Below, piece by piece: positions 1 through 8,971 of a stretch of 64,000 nucleotides of DNA. How positions within the stretch are numbered: position 1 is the first letter of the stretch; each line of letters starts with the position of its first letter. This stretch comes from Gymnodinialimonas ceratoperidinii. GTDB taxonomy: Bacteria; Pseudomonadota; Alphaproteobacteria; Rhodobacterales; Rhodobacteraceae. Made by a program: the position numbers and the translations under genes. The stretch spans positions 3,211,501-3,275,500 of the forward strand of contig NZ_CP079194.1 in assembly GCF_019297855.1 (NCBI RefSeq), written 5' to 3'. The notes under the pieces are model-generated. The model did not search any database and had not been told where the DNA came from. It saw only the letters and a list, made by a program, of their open reading frames with translations.

Positions 1-238
1 GCGTCGCGCATTCCTCTGCGACAAGCGCCGCCTCGGCGCGGCTCTCCGGCCTCAGCCCGTGGTCCACGGTGACCACATGCAAAGCCACACCGAAGCTGCG
101 CGACCATTCATGCGCCAAGGCGAGCATCGTCATGCTGTCGCCCCCGCCGCTGACGGCGAGGGCGATTTTTGAAGGGAAATCGGGGCCCAGAAGCCGACCC
201 ATCTGATCGGCAAAGCGCTGAGGCAGGTCTGCCGTCAC
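1..238 (-). CDS. tilS: tRNA(Ile)-lysidine synthase TilS, N-terminal part (cut by window edge)
   Basis: The enzyme uses ATP to attach lysine to C34 of the CAU anticodon of tRNA(Ile), so that it reads AUA. The 79 visible residues start at a GTG codon (M-T-A-D-L-P-Q). They contain the PP-loop ATP-binding signature SGGGDS at residues 30-35, followed by an MLAL helix and the VTVDHGLRPES segment typical of TilS. The GTG start shares bases with the TGA stop of cpoB (GTGA), so translation is probably coupled. The position behind tol-pal-cpoB is the usual alphaproteobacterial order, in which ftsH tends to follow. The gene runs off the left edge, so its C-terminal domains cannot be judged. Confidence 0.9.
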   Translation of the reverse strand, partial: MTADLPQRFADQMGRLLGPDFPSKIALAVSGGGDSMTMLALAHEWSRSFGVALHVVTVDHGLRPESRAEAALVAEECAT

Positions 239-1071
239 TGGCAGCCCAAGCGTCCCATCTCGGCTTGAGCCTCAGCGACCGAGGGGCTGCCCGGATAGCG
301 CACGGAGACTTCCGCGAGCGTCAGGCAGGCTTCCTCCGGCTGGCCAATTTGCGCCAGAGCGACCCCGAGAGAAGTGAGCGCCGTAGGTGCGCGCGGCCCG
401 TCCGGCGCGGCGGAGAAGGACGCGAGGAAGGCACGCGCCGCCGGGTTCCAGCGGTCGAGGTTGGCTTCCGCCTCCCCCCTCAGGTAATGCGCATCGGCCG
501 AGAGCGGCGATCCGGGGTAGGTGTCGACGAAGGTCTGGAACGCCGTCACCGCGTCGGCGAAGTCGCCGTTCTCAAACGCGGCGTTGGCGCGGTCGAAGTC
601 CCCTTGCTCTGCCACGGCCAAACCCGAAGGCTGAGGAGTCGCGGGAAGCGGTGTCGCTTGAACCGACGGCGCGCTTGCACCTGCGGTCTCGGCCGTCACA
701 CCACCGAGCGAGGGGGTCTCACCGAGCGAGCTGATGTCGCAATCAGGCTCCAGCTCGCAGAGGCGGAACTCCAGATCGCCGATCCGGTTGGTGCCGTCAC
801 GCACGACGCTGTCGACGTCCAGCTGCAGCCGTTCGGTCAGGGCTGTCAGACGGGTCACCTCGGCCTCGATCGCGTTGACCCGGTCGAGCGTGGTGGCACC
901 ACCGCCCGATCCAGTTGCCCCGCCGGTGGTGTTCAGCTCACCGCGAAGCCGTTGGATTTCGACATAGAGGATCGACAGCTCCTGCCGGATGTCGGCGAGG
1001 GTCTGCGTGTTGTCCTGCGCGGCGGCAGGGGCTGCGACGAGGGCGCAGCAAAATGCCAGTGCAAGCCGCAT
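235..1071 (-). CDS. cpoB: Tol-Pal system protein CpoB/YbgF
   Basis: 278-residue periplasmic protein. A signal peptide is visible at residues 1-19 (MRLALAFCCALVAAPAAAQ). It is followed by a heptad-rich coiled-coil/trimerisation segment (about residues 25-100, TLADIRQELSILYVEIQRL and later LTALTERLQ). A low-complexity linker comes next, then a TPR-like C-terminal domain (about residues 155-278, ANAAFENGDFADAVTAFQTF and two further helical repeats). In the family, CpoB links the Tol-Pal machine to peptidoglycan synthesis during outer-membrane constriction. It starts directly behind the pal stop and its own stop overlaps tilS, so it belongs to the same transcript. Length and architecture are normal. 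Confidence 0.93.
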   Translation of the reverse strand: MRLALAFCCALVAAPAAAQDNTQTLADIRQELSILYVEIQRLRGELNTTGGATGSGGGATTLDRVNAIEAEVTRLTALTERLQLDVDSVVRDGTNRIGDLEFRLCELEPDCDISSLGETPSLGGVTAETAGASAPSVQATPLPATPQPSGLAVAEQGDFDRANAAFENGDFADAVTAFQTFVDTYPGSPLSADAHYLRGEAEANLDRWNPAARAFLASFSAAPDGPRAPTALTSLGVALAQIGQPEEACLTLAEVSVRYPGSPSVAEAQAEMGRLGCQ

Positions 1072-1072
1072 G

Positions 1073-1582
1073 TCAGGCCCCCAGACCGGCGGAAATCACC
1101 GTCACGGCGCGGCGGTTCTGGCTGTAGCACACCTCCGTCGAGCAGATCTGCAGCGGACGCTCCTTGCCGTAGGAGATCGTGCGCAGGCGCGAGCGTGGCA
1201 CGCCTTGGCTCAGCAGGTATTCCTGAACCGCAGCCGCCCGGCGCGCGCCGAGAGCAAGGTTGTATTCACGCGTGCCCTGCTCATCCGCATGGCCTTCGAT
1301 CAGGGCCGTGAACTCGGGGTTGGACATGAGCCACCGGGCCTGCCCCGCCAGAATGCCCTGTGCCTGTGCCGACAGTGTGGATTGATCCACGGCAAACAGG
1401 ACACGGTCACCGACGACCTCGTTGAAATAGGCGGGGCTCGACGGGTCGTTGACGCCGCCTGCCGAAAGACCGGCTGCCGCGCCCGCGCCATTGACGCCCG
1501 CGCCGTTGATGCCGCCCTGCGAACAGGCCGCCAAGGCAAGCGTTGCCACCAGAATAGTTGGCTTCAGGAAAGAAATTGTCAT
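1073..1582 (-). CDS. pal: Peptidoglycan-associated lipoprotein Pal
   Basis: 169 residues from the chosen ATG. This start gives a classic lipoprotein signal MTISFLKPTILVATLALAAC, with lipidated Cys20, and a GAGGA ribosome site just upstream; the in-frame codons further upstream would bury the lipobox. The C-terminal half is an OmpA-like peptidoglycan-binding domain (LIEGHADEQGTREYNLALG, then RRAAAVQEYLLSQGV and ISYGKERP). Pal anchors the outer membrane to the cell wall and is recycled by TolQRAB. It lies between tolB and cpoB in the standard order. Confidence 0.95.
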   Translation of the reverse strand: MTISFLKPTILVATLALAACSQGGINGAGVNGAGAAAGLSAGGVNDPSSPAYFNEVVGDRVLFAVDQSTLSAQAQGILAGQARWLMSNPEFTALIEGHADEQGTREYNLALGARRAAAVQEYLLSQGVPRSRLRTISYGKERPLQICSTEVCYSQNRRAVTVISAGLGA

Positions 1583-1657
1583 GTGCTCTGATCCTCGGAT
1601 CTTCAGTTTTGTCCAGTTTAGCATGGGCATGGCGCCCCGGCCAACGGAGAGTGTCAA

Positions 1658-2995
1658 TTACGTCTGCAACGGCGACCAGGCAGGGTCCGATGCCATCCCG
1701 GGTGTCGCCACACGCTGCAGGTTTCGACCCGAGATATCGACCGAGTAGACAGCCGGCGCGCCGTCGTCTCCCGGTGTCTCGCGGGTAAACATCAATACGC
1801 GGCCGTTAGGCGCCCAAGTCGGGCCTTCGTCAAGGAACGAAGATGTGAGAAGGCGCTCGTCCGAGCCGTCGGCGCGCATCACGCCGATGTGGAAGCGGCC
1901 GTTCTCCTGCTTGGTGAAGGCGATGTAGTCACCGCGCGGCGACCAGACCGGCGTGCCATAGCGCCCGGTCCCCGCCGAGATGCGCCGGGGCTCACCGCCG
2001 GTGGCGGACATGACATAGATCTGCGGCCCGCCCGAGCGATCGCTCTCGAAGGTGATCTCGCTGCCGTCGGGCGAGAAGGAGGGTGCGGTCTCGATCGAGG
2101 GCGTTTGCGTCAGCCGTGTGCGCGTACCGGTTGCCAGATCGAGGGAGAAGATGTCGGTGTTGGAGCCTTCGACAAGGCTGAAGACCACCGATTGCCCCGA
2201 CGGGCTGAACCGCGGCGAGAACGTCATGGTCTCGGCCGGAATGGCCTCCAGTGGACGGCGCTGCACCGTGGCCACGTCCATGATGTAGACCTGCGGGAAA
2301 CCGCTCTCGTAGCTGGTGTAGAGGATGCGATCCCCCTGCGGCGAGAAGCGCGGCGCCAGCACGATGGAGCGCGAGTCGGTCAGGTACTGCACGTTGGCGC
2401 CGTCGTAATCCATGATCGCGAGCCGCTTAAGGCGGGCGTTCTTGGGGCCCTCCTCGGCGATGAACGCCACGCGGGTGTCGAAGTAGCCGCCCTCGCCGGT
2501 GATCCTGCTGTAGACCTGATCGGCGACCGTGTGGGCCATGCGACGCCAGCTGTCGGCAGGCCCGACGAATTGCAGGCCTTCCCCAAGGGGTGCCTGGCTG
2601 AAAACATCGAACAGGCGGAAGCGCACCACGAGCTGCCCGTCGGCTCGCTGCTCGACCTCGCCCGTGATCAAGGCCTGCGCGTTGATGGCCTGCCAATCGG
2701 CATAGGCGACCGGTGCCGTGAAGTTGGTGATCTGGCTGATATAGGCCTCTGGCGGGATCTGCCGGAACAGGCCTGTCCCGCGGAGGTCCGCCGCGATGAC
2801 CCGGCTGATGTCGGCGGCCGCATCATTGGCCCCGCCCTGCGGGATGAACGTCGGCAAGGCGAAGGGCAGTGGCTCGATCACGCCCTCGGTGATTTCAAGC
2901 CGCAAGGGCCCCGCTTGCGCGAAGGCGTAGCCCGGCAGTGCGGTCGACGCGGCGAGGGCCGAGGTGGCGTGGATAAAGTGTCGGCGGTTCAACAT
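1658..2995 (-). CDS. tolB: Tol-Pal system beta-propeller protein TolB
   Basis: 445-residue periplasmic partner of Pal and TolA. An N-terminal signal ([17 protein letters not shown]...AFAQ) precedes a TolB N-domain (about residues 30-165) and a six-bladed beta-propeller with recurring WD40-like PD40 motifs ([59 protein letters not shown]). A perfect AGGAGGT ribosome site five bases upstream fixes the start. The signal peptide carries an RRHFI twin-arginine-like motif, so export by Tat is possible but unproven. It sits between the extra TolA-like gene and pal. Confidence 0.96.
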   Translation of the reverse strand: MLNRRHFIHATSALAASTALPGYAFAQAGPLRLEITEGVIEPLPFALPTFIPQGGANDAAADISRVIAADLRGTGLFRQIPPEAYISQITNFTAPVAYADWQAINAQALITGEVEQRADGQLVVRFRLFDVFSQAPLGEGLQFVGPADSWRRMAHTVADQVYSRITGEGGYFDTRVAFIAEEGPKNARLKRLAIMDYDGANVQYLTDSRSIVLAPRFSPQGDRILYTSYESGFPQVYIMDVATVQRRPLEAIPAETMTFSPRFSPSGQSVVFSLVEGSNTDIFSLDLATGTRTRLTQTPSIETAPSFSPDGSEITFESDRSGGPQIYVMSATGGEPRRISAGTGRYGTPVWSPRGDYIAFTKQENGRFHIGVMRADGSDERLLTSSFLDEGPTWAPNGRVLMFTRETPGDDGAPAVYSVDISGRNLQRVATPGMASDPAWSPLQT

Positions 2996-3000
2996 TTGAG

Positions 3001-3007
3001 ACCTCCT
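3001..3007 (-). promoter_or_regulatory. Ribosome binding site of tolB
   Basis: On the minus strand this reads AGGAGGT and is separated from the tolB ATG by five bases (CTCAA). It is a full-consensus Shine-Dalgarno and decides the tolB start. Confidence 0.8.
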
Positions 3008-3032
3008 GTTGTGACTTCCATTGGGCTGCGGA

Positions 3033-4556
3033 TCATCTCAGACGCACCCCGTTACGATCGAATACAAGTGTCGCGGCGGCTGTGGCGGGCAGGTTGTCCG
3101 TCGCTTCAGCACAGGCAACTAGGGCGCTTTGGGCTGCACGGTAGGCATCTTCCGCCGCGTTGGAGACGGCATGGGCAAATCCCGTGAGGCGAATGGACTG
3201 TGACGCGGGCATGTTTGTCTCGTCCAAGGCCACGTCAACCGAAAGCCGCGCCCATTGCGCCTCGACCGACATGTCGGCCAAGCGCCAGCAGATCGTGGCG
3301 TCGTTCACCATCCGCGCCAAGGCGGCGCGGTCGGGCTCGGGAAGGGTGACCGCCGCGTCCGGATCGGAGACCGGCGCCTCGCGCGCGGGTGTCACGGGCG
3401 CCGGAAGAACCGGAAGCCGCGCGGGGATGACCGAGGCCTCGCCAAAGACCACGGCAGAATTATTGCCTGCAAACGGTCGCGGCGGCTGGATCGCGCGGAG
3501 CAGCGTATCAGGGGCCTCACCCAGAACGGGGGGCGGCAGCGCGGAGCGCGGGAAAGGGTCGAAGGCCGGCGATGCGAGCCGGCGCAGGCGCGGCAGGCGC
3601 GTCGGCCTGTCAGGGGCGTAGGGTTGAAGATGCGTTGAGCCTGCAGGCGCCTCAGGCGCTGCAAGGGCCGCGACCCGCGCTGAGGCAACGGGCCCCGACG
3701 GGGTGAGCCGCGGCAGGATCGGCGCTTGGTCTGGCGGCGACATCACAAAGGCCACCGGCTGCGGCAAGGCGCGCGCGCGGGGACCGGCGTCGATCCGCAG
3801 CACCGCCGCGCCCGCGCGCACTGGCGAAGGCGGCGTCTCGGCCCAGGACGCAACGGAGAGTGCGGGCACGACCGCAGGGGCGACAGGGCTGTAGGCTGGA
3901 ATTTCAGACGCCGCGGGATCAGTGCGCGCGATGGCCTCATCCGGCGCGATGCCTTCCGCACCCGGCACCTCGCGCGGTGCTGCAATCGCGATCGTACGCG
4001 CCTGCGCCGCAAGGTCCGCGGCGATGGCTTCGGCCACGGCGAGGGTCTCGGCAGCTTGCGGGAGCGGGGTCGGCGCCGTCTCGGTTATCTGCGCCGGTGC
4101 GGCCTCCTCGGGCGCGGGATCGACGGCGGCGATCTCAGTTGGCCGGGGAACCGGCCTGATGCCCGGAACAGTGCGCTGTCCGGCAATCGAGATGGAACCC
4201 GACGGCGTCAGCAGCGGCCCGCCGGATGCAGACGGCGCGGAAATGATGAAACGCGGCGCTGGCGCGACAGGGATGAGAGGCCCGGAGGCAGGAGCCTCCA
4301 TCACCGGCATGTTGCCTGCGGGCGCGGTTTGCACAGCCTCAGCCGCGCGTGAATTGGTGATCCAGCGGCCGGGGCGATCTTCCAAGGCGGTCTGAGCCGC
4401 CAAGGGTGCCGCAACCAGTCCGCAGAGGATCGCGAGCCTAGCAAAAGCCACACGCGCCTTGATGCTGCGATGCGCCAGACCCCGGGCAAGACTTCCGCAC
4501 TGCCAGACTCGCTGGCGCGCGTCGCGAAAGCCGGGGTCTGGAGACACTGGGATCAT
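3033..4556 (-). CDS. Periplasmic protein with TolA-like C-terminal domain (second TolA-like gene)
   Basis: 507 residues from an ATG that overlaps the tolA stop (ATGA). A hydrophobic stretch at about residues 34-51 ([20 protein letters not shown]) looks like a signal peptide with a long n-region. A very long Ala/Pro-rich, low-complexity middle follows. The last 85 or so residues resemble the C-terminal domain of the neighbouring TolA: CW near its start, AAQSALVAC against AARRAIIRC, and an identical tail pattern F-x(2)-x-G-x-RLR. It therefore looks like a tolA duplicate or paralogue within the tol operon. TolA C-domains bind TolB, Pal or colicin-like ligands in the family; the role here is inference. 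The middle region gives no recognisable domain. Confidence 0.75.
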   Translation of the reverse strand: MIPVSPDPGFRDARQRVWQCGSLARGLAHRSIKARVAFARLAILCGLVAAPLAAQTALEDRPGRWITNSRAAEAVQTAPAGNMPVMEAPASGPLIPVAPAPRFIISAPSASGGPLLTPSGSISIAGQRTVPGIRPVPRPTEIAAVDPAPEEAAPAQITETAPTPLPQAAETLAVAEAIAADLAAQARTIAIAAPREVPGAEGIAPDEAIARTDPAASEIPAYSPVAPAVVPALSVASWAETPPSPVRAGAAVLRIDAGPRARALPQPVAFVMSPPDQAPILPRLTPSGPVASARVAALAAPEAPAGSTHLQPYAPDRPTRLPRLRRLASPAFDPFPRSALPPPVLGEAPDTLLRAIQPPRPFAGNNSAVVFGEASVIPARLPVLPAPVTPAREAPVSDPDAAVTLPEPDRAALARMVNDATICWRLADMSVEAQWARLSVDVALDETNMPASQSIRLTGFAHAVSNAAEDAYRAAQSALVACAEATDNLPATAAATLVFDRNGVRLR

Positions 4557-5725
4557 CTCAGGCGCATCCCCTCCGGGTTGAAGACCAATTCGATCTGGCT
4601 CCAACGATCATAGCTTTCGATCGGCAAGTCAAAACCATTCGCGCCACAGCGGATGATCGCGCGGCGGGCGGCCTCGAAGGCCTGGTTCGCCGCGGCTTCC
4701 GACCCGCCGGAGAACTCGATCATGCGGATCGTGCCCGCGTCTGGCCGGGCGTCGCGGGCCATGTCGAAGGCCAGCACGACTGTGGTGTTGAGCGCCTCGG
4801 TCGAGAGCGCGCCGACGTTCCAGCAGGCCTGAACGGCAACACGGAACCCGTCGCGCACCCCTTGGGACAGGGGAGGTGACGTCGGCGCAGCGGGCGTGGG
4901 CGCCGGCGCGGGTGTAGGCGTTTCCACGGCATCGGCCACGGCCTCGGCGATGGCGGCTGCCATCGGATCGACCGGGGTCTCCGGCTCGGGCTCAGCCTCC
5001 ACCGGCGCCTCGGGCGTGGGTTCCGTCGGCGTCTCGACCGCGACCTCCACGGGCTCTTCCACCGGCGCGGGACGCGCCGGGCGTGCGGTGGGCCGGACCG
5101 AAGAGGTCGGACCGCGCGGTGCCGCAGCCGGCTCATCGGCCTCCGTCACGATTTCCGTCGTCGCCTCTTCCGGCGCCGTGTCGGGCGTCTCTTCGACGGG
5201 CGTCTCGTCGGTCACTTCGGGTTCGGTAATCTGTTCCAGTACCTCCGGCGCGGTCTCTGCCTCGGGCTCGGGCATCGGTGCGGCGACGGGTGCGACACGC
5301 GGCGCGCTTTCGGGGCGCGGCGTGGGAGAGGCCTCTGCCTCCGGGGCGCCCGGTGGCGGTGCCAAGGCGGCCACTTCGTCGGTCACCTCGGTTTCGGGGA
5401 CCGGCTCCACCGGCGCCGGCATCTGCTCGGGCGGGGGCGCCTGGGTCTCGGCGGGAACGTCCTGCGCGGGGGGCGGCGCTTCGGCGGCAGAGGCTGACGG
5501 CGCCTCTTCCGTCGCCTCAGGTTGCGCCAGCGCTGCCGGTTGTTCGACCACTTCCGGCGTCGGTGTCGCGCGGGTCAGGGCGTCGAATTCCGCCACCGAC
5601 ATCAGGGTCACGCCCGTGACCTCGAACTCTACATCCGGGCTCCGGTCAAACAGCAGCCCGCCAAACGCCAACCAGGCGAGAAGCGCGACGTGTATGGACG
5701 CAGAGGCGTAGAGGGACCGGCGCAT
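4553..5725 (-). CDS. tolA: Cell envelope protein TolA
   Basis: 390 residues from the chosen ATG, which lies seven bases behind tolR; an in-frame start 69 bases upstream would overlap tolR. A single N-terminal membrane anchor (about residues 7-25, ASIHVALLAWLAFGGLLF) has the SxxxH-type motif used to contact TolQ/TolR. A long Pro/Glu/Ala/Thr-rich periplasmic spacer follows (about residues 65-285). The C-terminal globular domain (about residues 290-390) is TonB/TolA-like, with CWNVG near its start and paired Cys in AIIRCG. TolA transmits proton-motive force from TolQR to the TolB-Pal complex. The spacer replaces the Lys/Ala helix of enterobacterial TolA, as in many alphaproteobacteria. Confidence 0.92.
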   Translation of the reverse strand: MRRSLYASASIHVALLAWLAFGGLLFDRSPDVEFEVTGVTLMSVAEFDALTRATPTPEVVEQPAALAQPEATEEAPSASAAEAPPPAQDVPAETQAPPPEQMPAPVEPVPETEVTDEVAALAPPPGAPEAEASPTPRPESAPRVAPVAAPMPEPEAETAPEVLEQITEPEVTDETPVEETPDTAPEEATTEIVTEADEPAAAPRGPTSSVRPTARPARPAPVEEPVEVAVETPTEPTPEAPVEAEPEPETPVDPMAAAIAEAVADAVETPTPAPAPTPAAPTSPPLSQGVRDGFRVAVQACWNVGALSTEALNTTVVLAFDMARDARPDAGTIRMIEFSGGSEAAANQAFEAARRAIIRCGANGFDLPIESYDRWSQIELVFNPEGMRLR

Positions 5726-5732
5726 GGCAGCG

Positions 5733-6218
5733 TCACTCCCCGACTTCCGGGTTGCCGTCGAGACGCGGTCCGCCCGCGTCGGTGACGAGGCCAATCTCGC
5801 GGAAACCGCCCGCGTTGAGCGCGCCCATGACCTCCATCACCTGCTCATAGGGGATACCACCATCGGCACGGACGAAGATGCGGGGGCTGTCACGCTCGGC
5901 CGCGATCGCCTGCAGGCGCGGAATGATCTCGTCCCGCGCGACCTCGGTGGTCTGGAGCATGACGCGCCCGTCAGCCGCCAGTGTCACGGTCAGCGGTTCT
6001 TCCTGTTCGCTCGGCAGGGCTTCGGCCGAGGTGTCAGGCAGGTCGATCGGCACGCCTACCGTCATCAGCGGCGCGGCAACCATGAAGATGATCAGCAGGC
6101 AGAGCATCACGTCCACGAAGGGCGTGACGTTGATCTCGGACATGGGCTTCGCGCCACCGCGCCGTGCCCGCCCCCGACGACGCGTCCCGCCGCCCCTGTT
6201 GGCCACCGACGCGCCCAT
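5733..6218 (-). CDS. tolR: Tol-Pal system protein TolR (ExbD family)
   Basis: 161 residues with one N-terminal membrane helix. The motif MSEINVTPFVDVMLCLLIIF places the essential proton-path aspartate at residue 36. The periplasmic ExbD fold follows (about residues 60-150). An unusually Arg/Gly-rich cytoplasmic tail precedes the helix (residues 8-24). TolR forms the inner-membrane motor with TolQ. Its ATG overlaps the tolQ stop (ATGA), and tolA starts seven bases downstream. Confidence 0.95.
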   Translation of the reverse strand: MGASVANRGGGTRRRGRARRGGAKPMSEINVTPFVDVMLCLLIIFMVAAPLMTVGVPIDLPDTSAEALPSEQEEPLTVTLAADGRVMLQTTEVARDEIIPRLQAIAAERDSPRIFVRADGGIPYEQVMEVMGALNAGGFREIGLVTDAGGPRLDGNPEVGE

Positions 6219-6910
6219 CAGTCGAGCTGCCTGCTCAGCAGGGTGGAGAATTCGTCGGCAAAGCTCTCGTACGTGCCGACGATGCCGTCCGCGTCATTGG
6301 ACAACTTGTTGTAGAGGATAACCGCCGGAATAGCCGCCAGAAGGCCGAGGCCCGTGGCCAGAAGCGCCTCGGCGATACCCGGAGCAACGACGGCAAGCGA
6401 GGTCTGACCGGAAATTGCGATCTCCTGAAACGACCGCATGATGCCCCAGACGGTGCCGAAAAGGCCCACGAAGGGCGCGGTGGCGCCGGTGGTGGCGAGG
6501 AAGGTCAAACCGTTGGTCATCCGCGCGCTTTCGCGGGCGATGGCCACATCCATCGAGCGGTCGACGCGCTGCTGCACGCCGGGGATCAGCGCGCCATCGT
6601 CGCGCAGGGAACGGCGCCATTCGGTCATGCCGGCGACGAAGACCCTCTCCGAGGCCGAGCGCGGCGCATCGGCCACCTTGTCATAGAACTCGTCCAGCGG
6701 CTCGCCCGACCAGAAGGCCGCGTCGAAAGCGGCGGCATTGGCCCGAGAGCGCCGGAACATGGCGAATTTGGAGAAGGCAATCGCCCAGACCCAGACAGAG
6801 GCCACCATCAAGGCGATCATGACCAACTGAACGATCAGGCTTGCACGAAAGAAAAGCGCGATGAGGGTAAAGTCCGCCTCATTCGCCAACGCGAGCGTTT
6901 CGGTTTCCAT
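6218..6910 (-). CDS. tolQ: Tol-Pal system proton channel TolQ (MotA/TolQ/ExbB family)
   Basis: 230 residues from METETLALANEADF, the start that gives a normal TolQ N-terminus. Three membrane segments are visible: about residues 17-40 (LFFRASLIVQLVMIALMVASVW), and two in the C-terminal half (FLATTGATAPFVGLFGTVWG and LLATGLGLLAAIPAVILYN). The GLFGTVWGIM and AEALLATGLGLLAAIPA motifs are the family signature lining the proton channel. It is the first gene of the tol core, 123 bases behind ybgC. Confidence 0.95.
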   Translation of the reverse strand: METETLALANEADFTLIALFFRASLIVQLVMIALMVASVWVWAIAFSKFAMFRRSRANAAAFDAAFWSGEPLDEFYDKVADAPRSASERVFVAGMTEWRRSLRDDGALIPGVQQRVDRSMDVAIARESARMTNGLTFLATTGATAPFVGLFGTVWGIMRSFQEIAISGQTSLAVVAPGIAEALLATGLGLLAAIPAVILYNKLSNDADGIVGTYESFADEFSTLLSRQLD

Positions 6911-7033
6911 AAGTCTTCTGCTGTCCTCTGCCCCGGCCTCAACACCGTGTGTCACGATAGGGCGCTGTTTTTGATGCGCCTCATTTGTGCCTAAGTTTAG
7001 CAGTTGGGAAGACCTATGGCGAACACTTCTGCG

Positions 7034-7444
7034 TCACGGGCTGTCACATGCCGTGATCGCTGTGACTTTTGCGCGAATATCCGCCGGAAGTCGGGCCGCG
7101 CGGCCCTGTTCGTCTAGAATTACCACTTTGATTCGGGCCTCTAGCAGGACTTCCTCGCCCCGCAGCACCCTTTGCGGCATGTCGAAACTCGCGCCTTTCA
7201 GGGCGTCGAGCTGCGTCTCGATGACCAGTTCATCATCGTATTTGGCGGGCTTCAGATAGTCGGCCTCGACCCGCCGGACGGCAAAAACCAACCCCGCCGC
7301 CTTCATGTCGAGCTGCGAGATACCCGCCTCGCGCACCATCTCGGAGCGGCCGCGTTCGAGGTATTTCAGATAGTTCGCATAATAGACGATGCCCGCCAGA
7401 TCGACGTCTTCGTAATACACGCGGAGCGGCCAGCGATGGATCAT
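7034..7444 (-). CDS. ybgC: Tol-Pal associated acyl-CoA thioesterase YbgC
   Basis: 136-residue single hot-dog domain. The N-terminal motif YYEDVDLAGIVYYANYLKYL contains catalytic Asp15, followed by ERGRSEMVREAG, which defines YbgC-type 4HBT thioesterases. The family hydrolyses short- or long-chain acyl-CoA or acyl-ACP and is almost always the first gene of the tol operon. The ATG overlaps the stop of the preceding conserved gene (ATGA), so here the tol operon is joined to genes further upstream. Confidence 0.94.
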   Translation of the reverse strand: MIHRWPLRVYYEDVDLAGIVYYANYLKYLERGRSEMVREAGISQLDMKAAGLVFAVRRVEADYLKPAKYDDELVIETQLDALKGASFDMPQRVLRGEEVLLEARIKVVILDEQGRAARLPADIRAKVTAITACDSP

Positions 7445-8073
7445 TGCGTCTGCCCCATCCGCGCGAAAATGCGCAACGCATGCGACGGGTCGGTCGCGGC
7501 CACCGGCAGGACCGGATCATAGGACGCGCGGATCACCTCGGCGATGTCGGGTTTCAGCACGGCGGGGCCGTCATCCTGCAACACCGCAAGCGGCGAAGCG
7601 TTCTGGAAGGCGGTATCGCTCCACAGCAGGATCGTCTGAACGATCTGCGACAGCGCGATGGTGTCGGCGCTGGCTTGCGCCATCGCGTCATCCATGCGGA
7701 TGAAGACGAAGGCCGCCTTGATGCCGCCCTCTTCATCGAAGCGGAAGCTGCGATACTGGTTGGCCTGCGCCTGTTTCAAACGCTCGACGAGGGGCGCGAC
7801 GTCGGGGATCAGCCGGTCGAGGTTCGGAGTGTCGGTCAGCTCGTCCCATTCGCGCAGGAAGAAGACCATCAGGTTCGCACCCAACTCGGGATCGTGCTCG
7901 GCCATCTTGTGATCGGCCAGAGCGACGACCGACTCGATCGCACCTTTGAAGACGGAAATCGTGCTGTCCTCCACGCCGAAGACGATCGGCACGATGGGCC
8001 GCCCCCACCGCGCAAAGAGGAATTGCCCGTCCGCCCGTGTGAAGAGTGCCTCGATTTCGCTAGGATCGCTCAT
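7441..8073 (-). CDS. Conserved hypothetical protein between ruvB and ybgC
   Basis: 210 residues, soluble, with no signal peptide or membrane helix. I do not recognise a named domain. The sequence is acidic, with regular alpha/beta-like alternation (FLFARWGRPIVPIVFGVED, LGANLMVFFLREWDELTD, GIKAAFVFIRMDD), and gives the impression of a complete globular protein. It overlaps its neighbours on both sides by ATGA, so it is translated with the secreted protein upstream and ybgC downstream. Function unknown; the context suggests a link to envelope maintenance, but that is only inference. Confidence 0.8.
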   Translation of the reverse strand: MSDPSEIEALFTRADGQFLFARWGRPIVPIVFGVEDSTISVFKGAIESVVALADHKMAEHDPELGANLMVFFLREWDELTDTPNLDRLIPDVAPLVERLKQAQANQYRSFRFDEEGGIKAAFVFIRMDDAMAQASADTIALSQIVQTILLWSDTAFQNASPLAVLQDDGPAVLKPDIAEVIRASYDPVLPVAATDPSHALRIFARMGQTQ

Positions 8074-8909
8074 TGCAGGCCCTCCGCCACCGCGTTTCGA
8101 AATGTTCTGTCATCGCCGAGCCCGTAGACGCGGTCATCGAGCCCCTGACTGCGGATGATCGCTGCCACCGCGCCGTCGCTGATCCTTATGCCGAGCGCGC
8201 CCATCTCGAGCCCGCAGGAATGCGCCATGCAGCCGGTCGCGACGACCCAGTCGCCTTCCTGTCGGACACCGCTGCCGACACTCAAGCGCATGGCGAGGTC
8301 CTGCATCTCGGCTGGCGCCATGACCGTCGCGAAACGAGCGCGCTCGCTCGCGTCTTGCAGGATCTCGAACCCATGCACGCCGATCCAACGGGTGACGTCC
8401 GCTCCTGCGCCTGCGGGCGGGGCGGGCGGCGCGTAATGGAAGGTCTCGGAGTAATTCGCGCCCTGCCAGCGGATCGTCACCAGTGACACGCGTATGTCGC
8501 GATCCTTCCGGTCCAATTCGATCCACCCATCGCCGGTGCGGATGTCGAGGAGCCGTCCGTCGCAGTCCGAGATTTCGGGGCTCTGGTCCACCCCGTCCGC
8601 ATCCAATCGCAAGAGGTAGTAACCGCCGCCGCAGGCATTGCCGCCATGGTGGTGCGCGGCCAGCACCCAGTCGTAAGCGCCCTCCCCCTCGGCACTCCAT
8701 TGCGCCCACCAGCGGGCGTCCTGGGGAAGCGGCAAGGGCTCCTGATTGTGCCAGAGGTTGAACTCGAAACCCTGCCCGACAACGTGGATCTCGCCATAGC
8801 GGGTGCTCAGCGCCTCTTCGTAGGCGAACGGGATCTCGGCCTGGGTCGGTGTCGCCAGAAGCGCGCCCGCGAGGGCGATCATCGATAAGCGGGTCACATC
8901 ACTCTCCAT
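8070..8909 (-). CDS. Secreted protein with Ivy-like (lysozyme-inhibitor-like) C-terminal segment
   Basis: 279 residues from MESDVTRL (an alternative ATG lies two codons upstream). A signal peptide is visible to about residue 24 (LSMIALAGALLATPTQA). The N-terminal part is unknown, with clustered histidines (VLAAHHHGGNACGGGYYLL). The C-terminal 75 or so residues contain WVVATGCMAHSCGLEMGALG, which resembles the disulfide-loop motif (GC-x-x-H-x-C) and following strand of Ivy-type C-lysozyme inhibitors. The resemblance is by eye and needs a profile search. The gene overlaps the next one by ATGA and lies upstream of the tol operon, where periplasmic protection against muramidases would make sense. 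Confidence 0.65.
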   Translation of the reverse strand: MESDVTRLSMIALAGALLATPTQAEIPFAYEEALSTRYGEIHVVGQGFEFNLWHNQEPLPLPQDARWWAQWSAEGEGAYDWVLAAHHHGGNACGGGYYLLRLDADGVDQSPEISDCDGRLLDIRTGDGWIELDRKDRDIRVSLVTIRWQGANYSETFHYAPPAPPAGAGADVTRWIGVHGFEILQDASERARFATVMAPAEMQDLAMRLSVGSGVRQEGDWVVATGCMAHSCGLEMGALGIRISDGAVAAIIRSQGLDDRVYGLGDDRTFRNAVAEGLQ

Positions 8910-8971
8910 GGTCATCGCGTCCGAGCCGGAAACGGCCGGGCTTTCGGCCCTCTTATGGTACGGAATGGCGC

